Assembly (NCBI RefSeq): GCF_030272615.1
Contig: NC_081414.1
Location: forward strand, 52,198,636-52,262,635
Length of the DNA: 64,000 nt
Source: Cryptomeria japonica
Lineage: Eukaryota > Streptophyta > Pinopsida > Cupressales > Cupressaceae
Direction of reading: 5' to 3'
Shown one piece after another: positions 22,401 through 33,744 of the stretch. Below the pieces are notes generated by a model, which did not search any database, was not told the origin of the DNA, and saw only the letters and a list, made by a program, of their open reading frames with translations. The stretch's first letter is position 1. The number at the start of each line of letters is the position of its first letter. The position numbers and the translations under genes are program-made.

Positions 22401-23464
22401 GGAGAAATGAGTTACCTATGAACCTGCTAACTTGGAGGTAAGTAGACTGTTGGTTTTGCAAGAACCAACACCCCCACATCTTAACCATTTGCATGGCTTC
22501 TACAGTTAGCCTATATCCTATATTATCTATCAATTTTATTATTACAACATAAATAAATGCATCATTTATTCTCTTAAAATGCAGTTTGGCTTGAGAGAGA
22601 GGTAGCTAAGAGTAGTACTCCCATACCCTTTTCTATCCCAGTTCTTCTCCTAATTTTCCCTTAGTCTTTAACCCTAGAAACTTACCAGCTCGAATGACCA
22701 CCCATACTATATAATAAGTCATGAAGAACTTATTTGTTTGCTAGTCTGTAGTCATTTGATTATGAATATTATCAAAAATGATCTGTGACCAGTCGAAATA
22801 ATTCTTTCCAATCAAAACTGTGGTCATATAGTGAAACATCCATTTGTGAAAGTGTCTACAATTTGCCTTTTTAAAGTCTCTTCCTAGCATAATAATGAGG
22901 TCTCTTTGGGGCTCTTGAAAATCTACCCTTGGAATATATGTTGCTTTGAGGCTAGTTTTCCTTGGCTCTAATAGCCATGCCTCATTAATATGCCTTTTGT
23001 AGTTAGAAGTGTTCTTTGTAAAAAAGGAAACATCTTGTTCTTCTATTGTCACTAATACCTTTCCCCTTACTAGTATTCCAACATTCATTTCTATCATATC
23101 TGGGGAAAGGTCCACAATAACATTTCCATCAGCATCCACACATTGTCTTGTTTCCGACTGATAAATAATATTTTGCAATCGTTAGAATGAGCTCAGGTGA
23201 GTGTATTGATTGAGGGAAAATTGTTGCTTGTACCAAGCCCAATCTTTTGATTCTTCTATACAGTGCTTCTAACACTTCAACTTGCAATTGAGTTTCAATG
23301 TCCTCCAGCTCTATGTGGCCAATTTTTTTATCTGTTACCCACTGCACTTCTTCTTCCATCTTGGAAGCCAAAATCTGCCCTTGATATTGGTAGTTCATTG
23401 TTATGGGATTCTTGTCCAATTTTACCTCCTCTTTGGTCTTCTTCTTTCTTGGGGATGGATCCAT
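19460..23464 (-). pseudogene. Large unrecognised gene in insert C, about 1,250 codons, decayed
   Basis: From ATG at 23464 (MDPSPRKKKTKEE) one protein can be followed almost to 19,460 with frame changes near 23,150 and between 20,680 and 20,150, plus at least four TAG and four TAA stops. Parts in order: basic N-terminus; a globular region with HFHKWMFHYMTTVLIGKNYF and RLTVEAMQMVKMWGCWFLQN, FIGNSFLLPKYCSNKINILE; a basic segment; an acidic and proline-rich part (21160-21640); a glutamine-rich run (about 20930-21110); and a helical, probably coiled-coil C-terminus. There is no zinc knuckle, protease, RT, integrase or transposase motif. I do not recognise the family. It could be element cargo or an unusual structural protein of a non-autonomous element. 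Confidence 0.6.
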
Positions 23465-23529
23465 AAATCTCCTTTATCCTGCAAGAAGAAATCCATAATT
23501 AGCTACCATATCATATTATAAAATCATCA

Positions 23530-24085
23530 CATACTCTAGAACTTTGGGGTTCCGAGGCATGTAAAACCTTTAGAACAACTAATTTTGGGACTCTAGGGTT
23601 TTGGAGTTCCAAGTTAAGAAAATCAAGAAAATGACTAACTCTAGAACTCCGGGGTTTCGGGTTTGGCAATAGACCTCAAAGGCTGATTTCAGAACTTCGA
23701 GGTTCTGAAGTTCCGAGGTGGGTGAAAACATCATAAGGATCAACTTCAGAACTCTAGAGTTCTGAGGTTTTGAGATTGATAAGACTGCCCAAAACATAAA
23801 TTCTGGGATCCCAGGGTTTCGAAATCCTGAAACAGGGTAAATCTCTTAAGGACAACATTTCAAAACTCTGGAGTTCGAGGGTTTCGAGGTGGAAAAGACC
23901 AAAATTTCAAATTGAGCTCAAGAATTTGGGATTCTGGAGTTCCAGAATCTTGAGATGGGTAAAAATTTCTCTAACGGTCACTTTGGAACTCCGGGGTTCT
24001 GGGATTCCGAGGTGGGTAAGACGGGCAAAATTATGGTGCCTCTGGATTTCAAGGTTTCAAGATCCTAAGGTGTATAGACTAGGGT
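23530..24085. repeat. Degenerate array, about 57-base period, core GAACTCCGGGGTTCCGAGG
   Basis: About ten diverged units, each with a GAACTC(C/T)GGGGTTC(C/T)GAGG-like core followed by TGGGTAAAA-like sequence, at roughly 23545, 23590, 23640, 23700, 23756, 23812, 23872, 23935, 23990 and 24045. The core is partly self-complementary (GGAACTCC / GGGGTTCC). It falls in the predicted leader of the insert C gene. Confidence 0.7.
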
Positions 24086-24325
24086 TCTGCAAGGTGAAAA
24101 AAAATGAAAAAGGCCCAATTTTTATTGAAAACATGCAAATATAATCTAACCCTAGCTAAAAAAAAGCACAAAGGAACAAGAAAATAAAGAAACATAACAA
24201 AGGAAACCAACTTGGGAAGGGGGCGAGACGGAAAACACGAACGAGTGAGGAGGCGAGACTCATAGGAGGGAGAGCTTGAATTTTGTAGAAGTTTGCACAA
24301 ATGAATGAAAATCGGTCATTTCATC

Positions 24326-24334
24326 CTATTTATA
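24326..24334 (-). promoter_or_regulatory. TATA box upstream of the insert C gene
   Basis: Minus strand reads GGGGAGTATAAATAGGATG, a near-ideal plant TATA box. It lies about 860 bases upstream of the ATG at 23464 and between the two repeat arrays, so the leader would be long and repeat-rich. Confidence 0.6.
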
Positions 24335-24349
24335 CTCCCCCTTTCACAA

Positions 24350-24855
24350 TCGTATGACCTCACTAAATACAACCTTAGGATTCCAGGATCCTGAGATAAA
24401 AACATAGAGAAGCTCAGAACTTCAGGGTTCTGAGGCTCTGAACAAAACACCAAAGCATACCTCGGGACTCTGAGGTTCCAAGGCATAACACAAAAGAACA
24501 CTTCAAGACTCTGGGGATCTAGAGTTTCGAAGCAGAGAACAAAACAAGCCTAGGATTTGAGGACTCCAAAATTCCAAAACTTGCCACAACAAAACATGAA
24601 GAACTCGGGGTTCTAGAATTCTGGGTTTTCGAGGTTCAACAAGGCAGAACCACAAGACTTCGTAACTCTGGGATTCTGGGGTCTTGAAGTGAACAAATAA
24701 AGGAGGACTTCGGTACTTTGTGGTTCCGGAGTTCCGGGGTCTCGACAGAACAAAAGAACAAAAAGGGCAAGGAAAACCTTTTGGAACTCTAGGGTTCTGA
24801 AATGGACCCAAAAAAAAAACAAAGATTACCTTAGAACTTCGAGGTTCCAGGGTGA
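24350..24855. repeat. Second block of the same 57-base-type array
   Basis: About nine further units with the same core (for example TTCAGGGTTCTGAGGCTCTG, GACTCTGAGGTTCCAAGG, TTCCGGAGTTCCGGGGTCTC) but AACAAAA-rich spacers. It lies upstream of the TATA box, so the array straddles the promoter. Confidence 0.7.
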
Positions 24856-24970
24856 TCAAAACAAAAGCACAAAACAAAGAAAAAAGAAGAAAAACAAGAG
24901 ACAAAAATGGGGACCAACATTTTGAAATCCAAGAAAATGATGAGGTGGGTATGAAAGGCATAACAAGACT

Positions 24971-25500
24971 GTTATTGAAACATCTGACTAGAACTATGTT
25001 GAAGGATGCTAACCAAGCTAATGTATATTGGAAAGAAGCTCTGTGCATACTATTGTCTACATTCTTAACAGGGTACAAGTAAGAGTAAATCATGCTAAGA
25101 TGACGTATGAGATTTGGACTGATAGACCTCCCACTATTAAGTATTTTAAGTTTTTTGGAAGAAAGTGCTATATCAGGGAGAGATGAAGATGATTTAGGAA
25201 AGATTGATACTAGAGAAAATGAAGGGATATTAATGGGATATGCTATAAATATCAAGGCTTATTGATGTTACAATAAGAGATTCAACAAGATAGTCGAAAG
25301 TGCAAATGTAAAAGTATGTAAAAAATGGGGTCAAACTGCCTCTGAACCTGAACAGGAGACTAAATTAGAAATTATTCTGGTTGCTACAGAAGAAAGTTGA
25401 TTTAGAAGATACAAGCGGAAAAGAGACAAATGAAGGAGAAGAAGAAGATTCTGAGCAAGAATCTAAGACTCTAGCTAGATGTGTATGGAAGAATCATTAA
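24971..25500 (+). pseudogene. Element A integrase, rear part
   Basis: Resumes with TRTMLKDANQANVYWKEAL (about 24980-25040) and KMTYEIWTDRPPTIKYFKFFG-like sequence near 25100-25155, matching the region after VERNNRT in copia integrases. It has frameshifts and stops beyond 25080. Confidence 0.65.
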
Positions 25501-25689
25501 AAAGATCAAATCATTGGAGACAAAAACAAAGGCATTAAGACAAGAAGAAGAGTTGTAGAAGCCAATAAGAAAGAAAATTATTATTTTTATTATAGGTGGA
25601 ACCAAAGTCTTATGAGGAAGCAAGAAAAGGATAAATTTGGGTACAGGAAATGGAGGAAGAGTTGAATTAAATACAAAAAAATCAGACAT

Positions 25690-26570
25690 GGTAATTGGTA
25701 CCTAGACTAGTGGACAAAATGTGATAGGAACTAGGTGGGTGTTCCAAAATAAGCTACAAGAATATGGACAAGTCACAAGGAATAAGGAAAGGATGGTATG
25801 CAAAGGTTATTTATAGGTTAAAGATATTGATTTTGAGGAAACTTTTGCTCCACTAGATAGGATGGAAGCTATAAGAATGTTTCTTACTTTTTCTTCTTAC
25901 ATGAACTTTAAGATGTATCGGATGGATGTTAAGTCAAATTTTCTAAATGGAGAACTTGAAGAATAAGTATATATTGAAAATATGGATGACTTCAAATTAT
26001 CAAAAGATCTAGATATGGGTTGCATATTGAAGAAGGCATTATATGGCCTCAAACAAGCACCTAGGACTCGATATGCTAAATTGTATGGATATTTCTTACA
26101 ACAAAATTTTAGAAAAAGTTATTGCTAACAATAATCTTTACTTTAAAGTTGAAGGTGAAAAGATACTAATTGTTATTGTATCTGTTAATGATATTATATT
26201 TGGAGGAAATGATGATCTATGTAAGGTGTTTGGAGAAGATGCAAAACAGATTTGAAATGTTAATGATAGGTGAGCTATCATTATTTCTTGGTTTGCAAGT
26301 TACATAGCTAGAAGATGGAATTTTCATTTTTCAAGCCAAATATGTCAAAGAGATGCTAAATAAGTTTGAAATGGAGAATTGTATACCAGTTGCAACCCCC
26401 TTGGCTATTGGTTGCAAGTTGAGCAAATATGATAAATCTCTAAAAGTTGATCAGAAGAAGTACAAATCTATGATTGGAGGATTGTTATATTTAACTGCTT
26501 CTAGACGAGAAATCATGCAGATTGTCTATTTAGTTGCAATATTTCACACTAATCCAAAGCAATAACATGA
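25690..26570 (+). pseudogene. Element A reverse transcriptase
   Basis: Copia RT motifs in shifting frames: GTRWVFQNKL near 25730, FEETFAPLDRMEAIR near 25835, YRMDVKSNFLNGELEE near 25917, [14 protein letters not shown] near 26028. The active-site box reads SVNDIIFGG (about 26181-26207) where YVDD is expected, so one catalytic Asp is Asn. GGLLYLTASRREI near 26475 closes the domain. Inactive. Confidence 0.75.
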
Positions 26571-26910
26571 GCAAGCAGTAAAGATGATTTTCAGGTACTT
26601 GAAGGAAACCTTGGATTTTAGTCTATGGTATAAGAAGAATGGATATTTCATGCTAAAAGCATACACAGGTTTTGATTACGCCGGATGTGTTGATTATAGG
26701 AAAAACACAAGTGAAGGTGGATTTTTCTTCGAAGACAGATTAGTCTCCTAGTTAAGCAAGAAGTAGGATTCAATATCTATATCTACTCAAGAAGTAGAAT
26801 ACATTGCAAGGACATATTTCTATAATCAAGCTATGTGGATGAAGCAAACTATTAGAGATATTAGAGTAGTGTATGATGAAACTATTTCCATCATGTGTGA
26901 TAATACTAGT
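26571..26910 (+). pseudogene. Element A RNase H, front part
   Basis: Copia RNase H segments, including DYAGCVDYRKNTSEGGFFF near 26680 and STQEVEYIA near 26790, up to IMCDNTS just before 26910, where element E is inserted. The protein continues with INISKNLVMHSRNKQ after 34908. Confidence 0.7.
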
Positions 26911-28106
26911 TGTTACTACTTATCAAGTTTCCATTAGTTTTATGTTCAAAGTTACTCTATATACTCTAGTCGGTTACTACAACCAAAATATTCAGTCGGT
27001 ATGAATAGTCAAGTCGGTTACAAAAGAAAGTAGTCTCAGAGCATAGTATACACCAAGCTGTCTACCGAGTATCATTCCATGTCTACCGAGTAGTAAAGAT
27101 GACACACCGAGTTGATATACACCAAGTGAAACATGTTACCAAATTCATTGAACCTGGACATACATATGAAAACGTGTTACAAGATCAAGGCACATAGAAC
27201 TGTTATCACATTGGAAATTGCACTTAAAGATTGTGTATGATTTTGAGGTCATCTAACCAATGAAATATTTTGCATGGTTATTCATTCGATAAAACATGTT
27301 TGTAAGATCGAAGCAATGAATGGATCATGGACATAAGAGATCTATTTATACAACATGGATTTAGATCAGATAAAATACATATAGCATGATAGAAAGGAAG
27401 ATATAGAAATATACAAAGCAAGACATGTGAAAGCACTAAGTGTTATGACTATTACAGAGACACAAAGGTCACCGAGAAGGATTTCAGAGAATAGTCAAAG
27501 AACAGAGTAAATAGAAGGGTTTACCAAGTTACTATATGGGTTACCGAGGTATGCTATAAAGCAAGGTAATCTTATTCTTAGCCCATAGAATCTACTATAA
27601 CATTCCAGATGTAAAGTTGCAGATATTTGTAATAATTTTATTGTAATATTTTGAAGTTGTGAGAGAAACCTTTAACAAGGTAAAAGACTCTAATCAAGTC
27701 TATAAATTGTAAAGCCTCTAACCAGGTGCAACACTTAGATGAAGTGTTGTAAAATCCTTTAGCAAGGTAGATCTAACAGATCTTATTACTCCTAATAGGG
27801 TAAGCTATCAGAAATAGCTAAACATGTAGCTCTAACTGAGCACCATTTATTATTGCAGTAGTGAAGTTGTGGGTGCCATCCCCACCTCAGTTTTTCTCTC
27901 TAACCAAGAGTTTTTGCGTAACCAAAATATATGTGTTATGGAGTGAATCATGTATGATTGTTATCTATTTGTTTTAGCTTTATATTATGTTACTGCACTA
28001 TTTAGTTTATGCATAACAGTAAAGTTATTGTTGAAGAAAAGTTTTGGAGTACTGATTCACCCCCCCCCCCCTCTCAGTACATTAGCTTTCCTTATTGGGC
28101 CTAACA
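26911..28106 (+). repeat. 5' LTR of element E
   Basis: 1,196 bases. It includes a possible TATA box (GCTATAAAGC near 27550) and a run of about 13 C near 28060. Compared with the 3' LTR it has two short extra stretches, near 27110 (GTTGATATACACCAA region) and near 27915. Confidence 0.9.
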
Positions 28107-28108
28107 AT

Positions 28109-28120
28109 TGGTATTAGAGC
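28109..28120 (+). promoter_or_regulatory. Primer binding site of element E
   Basis: TGGTATTAGAGC two bases after the LTR, initiator-Met tRNA type with the same single change as in element A. Confidence 0.85.
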
Positions 28121-28168
28121 TTCAATCTTGGAAAAGGGTTTAACTACCTAAAGAGAAAGATCTTATCA

Positions 28169-29521
28169 ATGGAAGGCTATAAACAATCTCGGAGGATTGT
28201 GTATTTGCAAGAAGAGCTGGATCATGCTAATCAAGTGATTGCAGACATGCAAAGGCAAATGCAAAAATCTCTAAAAGTGAGAAGAAGATTATCTGATGAT
28301 TTGCAGGACTCTCAAGAGTTAGTGGAACAAATTGAGACATCATCTGAGAACAACATATCTAAAGAGACTGAAGAAATGATTGGAGTATTGAAAGAAAAGA
28401 ACAAAGCACTGGTTGATCAACTAAAAGCAATGAAAAGAGAACATGAACATTTCAGCACATAGATGACTGAAAATCTTGATGCATTGAGGACAGTCGAGGA
28501 TAAAGTAAGAGATCTAGAAAGAGAGAAACAACAACTTGAAGTCTTAGTATCTAATAAGAATGATAAAATCACAAGGTTGACTGGAATTCAACAAAACCTA
28601 TCAGATCAACTAGGCTATGCACATCATGAAGAAAATCTGAAAGATGATGAGAATCAAGCATTGAAACTTGAAGTATCAAGGTTAACCGATGAACTTGAAA
28701 CAGAGAAGAAATCCAAAGAAACACTGAAGAAGAGTTATGAAGCATCAAAGATGTTGGATGAGCAACTGAATACAAGAAGACCCAATAAAGATGCAGGACT
28801 TGGTTACAAAGGAAAAGACTCTACCGAGAAGGGAATTCATACTACCGAGAGAGGAGAATCATCAAAGCAAGCTGGAAACAAGAAGAACATCAAAAGAAAG
28901 AAGCCTATTTGCAACTACTGTGGAAATCAAGGTCAGACTACCAACATGTGCCAAATCAAAAAAGGTAAGCAACCGAATGTCACTAAGTCCAATGGTTATT
29001 GTTACAATTGCAATAAATATGGTCACACATCTAATCAATGTAGGACAAAGTCTATTAAAAATTATCAGAAGGCAAAATTCAAAAGGTTTTGTAAAAACTA
29101 CAATAGATAAGGACATAGTACCGAGAAGTGTTGGTTTAAGCAAAAGAACTATATGTGGTCTGCACACCGAGCAAATGCTAGAGGTTACCAAACTCACACA
29201 AATCCTTACCGATAGTATTTTGCAGTACCATGGGATTACAATACAAGGATATGATGTGAATATTATGGAAGATATGGACATATAAGTGCCAATTGCTTTA
29301 TAAGGTTTGGGATGAACAACCAAAGATCATGGAGAAATCCTGGTATGGCATGTTTTCATTGTCACAAAGTTGGACACTTAGCTGGAGATTGCAAAGATCA
29401 ATCTAGAAAAGACACTGAAGAAATAAAAGAAAAATTAAAGATGATTTGGAAAAAGAAGGAAATTGTGTCAAATAAACAAAGAACCTTACCTACTGAGTTA
29501 GGTGCACCTATTCCAAATTAA
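28169..29521 (+). pseudogene. Element E Gag: coiled coil plus five zinc knuckles
   Basis: One frame of about 450 codons from ATG 28169 to TAA 29519-29521, broken by TAG 28460, TAA 29108, TAG 29213 and TGA 29252. The first 200 residues are strongly helical with heptads (LQEELDHANQVIADMQRQMQ). Knuckles follow: CNYCGNQGQTTNMC, CYNCNKYGHTSNQC, one split by the stop (CKNYNR ... GHSTEKC), CEYYGRYGHISANC and CFHCHKVGHLAGDC. In two of them the second Cys is Tyr, a G-to-A change. A typical copia capsid domain is not recognisable, so packaging may rely on the coiled coil. Gag binds element RNA and forms particles in known families. Confidence 0.75.
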
Positions 29522-30071
29522 TCAGTAAAGGTATGAAGGGACTGCATTTTCTCAAGGTTAAATCTTAACAGTTCCTATTCTATTATGTACTTAATTCAAA
29601 ATCTGCATAATTAAGATGTATTAGTAAGTTTGAAATTCTACCAAAAGTCTGTTGGAGCACTTTATAGGAAACCTATCAAGTCGGTGAATACAGGAAACCT
29701 GTCTAGTCAGTGAATGAAGGAAGTTTGGTTACTCGGTTAAAGCGGAAAAAGGAAAGAAAGTTAAGTGGAACTGAGTGCATTTAATGTTTTTGACCTAACC
29801 CGCATGGAGCCTGATAAGGTATATTGTGTACTTAAAAGCATTTTCGCGATCATTTTTACTTACCAAGTTTTTGAGAGAGAAGAGCAAAGCAATTCAAAGG
29901 CGATCAAACCTCCTACAAAGAAAATTCAAGGTATTTACATCAATCTCAACACATTGTTAAGCTAGTTTACCGATCTTATCAAGTTGCTATTATCTACTAA
30001 GTATAAAGTGTCTGCCGTTTGAAATCTTGAAACCCTAAGGATCCTTTGTTAGCTTTTATCTGAAATCTACA
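29522..30071 (+). other. Spacer between gag and ORF2 in element E
   Basis: 550 bases without a convincing gene. Protease-type motifs are absent. A short open frame at 29765-29965 shows no recognisable domain. Confidence 0.5.
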
Positions 30072-33000
30072 ATGGCGCCTAAGATCCAAGATCCCATTGT
30101 TGTCAAGAATGTAGATAAGCCCTCACTAAAATACTCTTTGACTCCAAAAGTTGCTTTTGAACCGGATGACAAAACCACATTTTCACTCATCCCAGATAGA
30201 GTGTTATTAGTCGAGGATGTGAGATTCTTCACCAAATGTCATGTTGAAGAACTCGGTCATGTTGAAATCAAAGACACCTATGATGAGCTGTGTACCGATG
30301 GTAAATTGAATAGCAAGTATGAGCACATTAAGATCAAGGGATTAACTGAAGCCCTAACCTATCCCCGTGTGTTCAAACCCCAGTGGGTCAAGTTTGTTCT
30401 AAGAAGAGTTCATGATGATATCATGTGGCTAGAAGAGAAACCATTTAAGATTACCAAGGAAATCATTCATCTAATTATTGGTTACCCTATTTATGATCAT
30501 GCTCGAGCCCAAAAGATGATATCATAGAAGGAATTGATCCGTTTAACCGGAGTGGAATCTGATTGCAGAGGACTGAAATTGAACAATGTCATTGATGAAG
30601 AAATAAAATTTGCCATTAGAGTAATAGGCTACTGTTTCTTCCAATCGACAAGGGAAAATAGTGTACCCTGTGTAGCAGTAGACCTAGCATACAAAATTGT
30701 GAAAAAGGGAATGAAAATTGATCTATGTGAGGTGTTGCTGAAGAACCTGTTTGAAAATATGAACACCATCAGGAAGCCGAAGAAGAAAAACTTGGCTAAT
30801 ACACTAAAGTTTGGATCATTACTTGTATGCATGTTTTTCTATTTTGAAAAATTCTTTCCATCAGTCGGTAAAGTTGTTTGGGAACTACACCAACCAATCA
30901 CCCATCAGATCAATGACTTCATCAAGAAGTTAGGAGATAATTTTAATGATATTATGGATGATTACTTCAATAAATTTCAAGAGAAGATGAATAACAGATT
31001 TCGAATTCCACCCCAGCTAGTGGAGAAATACAAAAATGACATGTTTTGAAGTTGACACTGATTATTGTTATGTGAATGTTGTGGAACCGAGAACTCAATC
31101 TTTGTCACCTATGGGTTACGAGATTGATTTTGACATCACACAACAGCAAATTGATGCATTTCTCACATTACTGAGGCATGCTACCGAGCTGAGCTATGTA
31201 ACCTATTAGGAAGTGAAGGAAAAGGTAAAGATGAGCATTGTAGTACCCAAACCTACAAGAAAGGCAACAAAGATGATAAAGGCATTATCAGAGAAATTCG
31301 GAGAAGACTCTTCCTCCACACCTGTCAAAGGCACTTTGACCATTACCAAAGAGGAATTTGAAGCCCAAGAGGCAGCTATAACACTGAGCACTGAATTGCC
31401 TAAGGGTAAAGTGTTGAAAAGAAAGAAACTGGATTCATCAAAGGCCTCACCGACTCCTCCAGTAAAGCAACCTAACACAAGAGCATCTGCAGCTTCACCG
31501 AGTAAGAAAACAAAAAGTGTTACTATTCCCAAGGTAACAAAAACATACAAGAAATCTACTCGAAGACTCATTTTGGCAAAAGAGTCTAGTGATACCGAAT
31601 CTCAGGATGCAAGCAAATTTAAGATTATCAAGAGCAAGAAGGTAAATGTACATAGTGTTGAATAGTTCTATGCTAATCTGAAAGAATATGGTGGATTTGG
31701 AGGATTTAGATATGTTAAGTATGAAACCAGAAATAATGATGAAAAGAGACAAATTGAAGAAGTTGTCATCTGCACACTTCTAAAATTCCAGTTAGCTCCA
31801 TTGGAACTATCTAAGTCACTTCCAAATGAACTATATTTACATATTGACAATAGGTGGAAGTATGCAATGGACTCAGAGAAATAGATCAGAGAAAGAAGTT
31901 TGGTACATCTCTTTCCTGACATGTCAGTAGCTGAAATAAAGGAACATCTGACAACCTACAACTCAAAGTTTCTCATCAAACAAAGAGCCTTAAAACTGAT
32001 GAATGAGTTGTATATTGAAGTAAAAAATGAGACAAAAGCATAGTGGTAGGAAATCTTTAAAATCAAGGATGTCGGAGAGCAAGCTACAGTTGAAATTGTT
32101 GATGTCACCGAGCAAGATCCTGATGTTACCGAGCAAGACCCTGCTGACACCATTCAAATAGATGAACATATCATGGATACAGAGGCATCGAAATAGGAAA
32201 TGATAGAAGGCAATGCATATGCGAAACTTGTATCCAGTGAATCAGTTTTAGAACAAGTTCAGCCTTATCCACTGGTCAAACAACCTATCTCAATTGATAC
32301 CCCTCAGGATACAGATCAAGGCACCGAAGGTCACAAGTCTACAGCAGGAGAAGGTACTACTCAAGAACAGATGTCTCAAGCACCTTCTAGCACTAAAAAT
32401 GTTGTAACTGAGACACCGAGTATCGAGACACCAAAGGACACTATAGAGGCTAAAGAAACCAACCAAAGTGTTGCCTCTACCGAGTAACCTACCGAGGGTC
32501 ATCAAGCCTCACAAGCCATTGTCTTAGTTCCATCGGTGAAAGGTAAAGAAAAGAAGATGAAAAAGCATAGTTTTAAAGTTGATTTGTCAAAACCAATAGT
32601 GTTGCCCAATGTAGACATATCAAAATTAAAGGGGCAAGCACTCATTGATTTCAGTGAACTATGCAAAGCTAAGGCCAAACAAGAGAAGCAAATGGCGATT
32701 CAAAAGAAAAATAAAGTACTTCAGAAGGTGAAAGCACTCTTAATAGATATGCTACCTGCAGCTACAGTGTTAATAGATGCAGCCATCCACATTCAACTGG
32801 ATGAACTCCTAACAAAGATAGAGACATCTGGAGTAGATGCATCCGAATATTTGAGCAAGCTAAAAGACAAGGAGCTCACTGCAAAAATGATAGAAGAGGT
32901 ACAGAAAGCTATAGCTATTGGCAAAGTTAAACTTGTCAAATTTATTGCTGAGTTGACTCCTCAACTCAAGCACATTCTTTATTTATTTTAGAAACTCTGT

Positions 33001-33450
33001 ACATTTTCTTTATTCATTAAAGACATAAAAAATAAAACAGCAACAATTGAGAAAGAAATCACCGATCTCTCAAATAAGTTGACCATAGAGCCAAATTCAG
33101 TTCATAATTTTTATACAAAGCTACAACAACTCATGGCTCAACAATTGGACCTAAGAAATGAAGAACACAAGATTAGGATGGACATAATGACACTTCAGAC
33201 ATTATTCCTTCCTCATCTTTCATCCGTCCAAGAACAGATCAACCGAGCCACATCCTTATCTACTACACAAGAGGGAAACACTCTAGATGGCTTAATCTCA
33301 TTATTGGTTGATATTCAAGCACAAAATTCTTTAATGGATAGTGTAAAGGATGCCCTCTCTGTCACTCTCACCAAAGCACGGACCAAGTACAAATCCATTT
33401 TTGACCAGTTTTTGACCAGTTGCCTCCACCAAATGGTAACTAAGTCTTGA
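30072..33450 (+). pseudogene. Element E ORF2: unrecognised protein of about 1,100 residues
   Basis: Starts ATG 30072 (MAPKIQDPIVVKNVDKPS). A first part (to about 31040) is globular, with YPRVFKPQWVKFVLRRVHDD and PFKITKEIIHLIIGYP. One frameshift near 31040 leads to a second frame that runs to 33450: a basic Lys/Ser/Thr-rich part, a block with EYGGFGGFRYVKYETRNNDE, an acidic TEQDPDVTEQDP repeat, a Thr/Glu-rich part, and a lysine-rich helical C-terminus (32536-33450). Premature stops: TAG at 30525, 31207, 31663, 31882, 32041, 32047, 32194 and 32989, and TAA at 32485. It has the same strand as gag and lies where pol would be. I do not recognise the family and assign no function. Confidence 0.65.
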
Positions 33451-33730
33451 TGTTTGTCAAAAAGGGGGAGTGACACAATATTAAGGGAGTAATATAGTAT
33501 TCAAAGTATAGTATACAGGGGGAGTATACCGAGTAGAGAGAGCAGTGAACCGAGCAATGCAACAACATGCAAAATTAGATTTTTGTACAGTATATCGATA
33601 AAGGGAGTATATCTGGATATATTATTTCATTGACTATTGTATATACTGTCAGTATAGTCAAATTTTGTAAGTATATATATTATTGAGTTATAACTTTGAA
33701 AGTAGTTTTTGTCAAACATCTCAACTAATG

Positions 33731-33744
33731 TCAAAAGGGGAGAT
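33731..33744 (+). promoter_or_regulatory. Polypurine tract of element E
   Basis: TCAAAAGGGGAGAT immediately before the 3' LTR. It is nearly the same as that of element A (35416-35429), suggesting E and A families are related or share the same replication machinery. Confidence 0.85.

Larger units (their letters stand above)
18659..24965. mobile_element. Insert C in element A, class unknown
   Basis: A 6.3-kb block that interrupts the integrase of A. It starts TGTTGACAAG and ends GGCATAACA; the flanking five bases are GGACT (18654-18658) and AGACT (24966-24970), a possible target duplication with one mismatch. TG...CA ends suggest an LTR element, but I find no matching LTR pair within it. It carries one large minus-strand gene with a TATA box and two arrays of degenerate repeats. 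The right boundary is the less certain one. Confidence 0.5.

Noticed and set aside
18659-24965. Insert C as an ordinary LTR retrotransposon
   Set aside because: Ends look like TG...CA with a near-match target duplication, but I find no second LTR copy and no gag or pol, so I left the class open.
24503-25255. 250-residue minus-strand open frame upstream of the insert C gene
   Set aside because: It is generated by the degenerate repeat array and by the antisense of A's integrase; the translation shows only repeat-derived wording.
28460-33000. Many in-frame TAG codons as a recoded genetic code
   Set aside because: Clear LTR elements in plant DNA with frameshifts and other decay; TAG also interrupts catalytic genes of several unrelated families. 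Deamination explains it.
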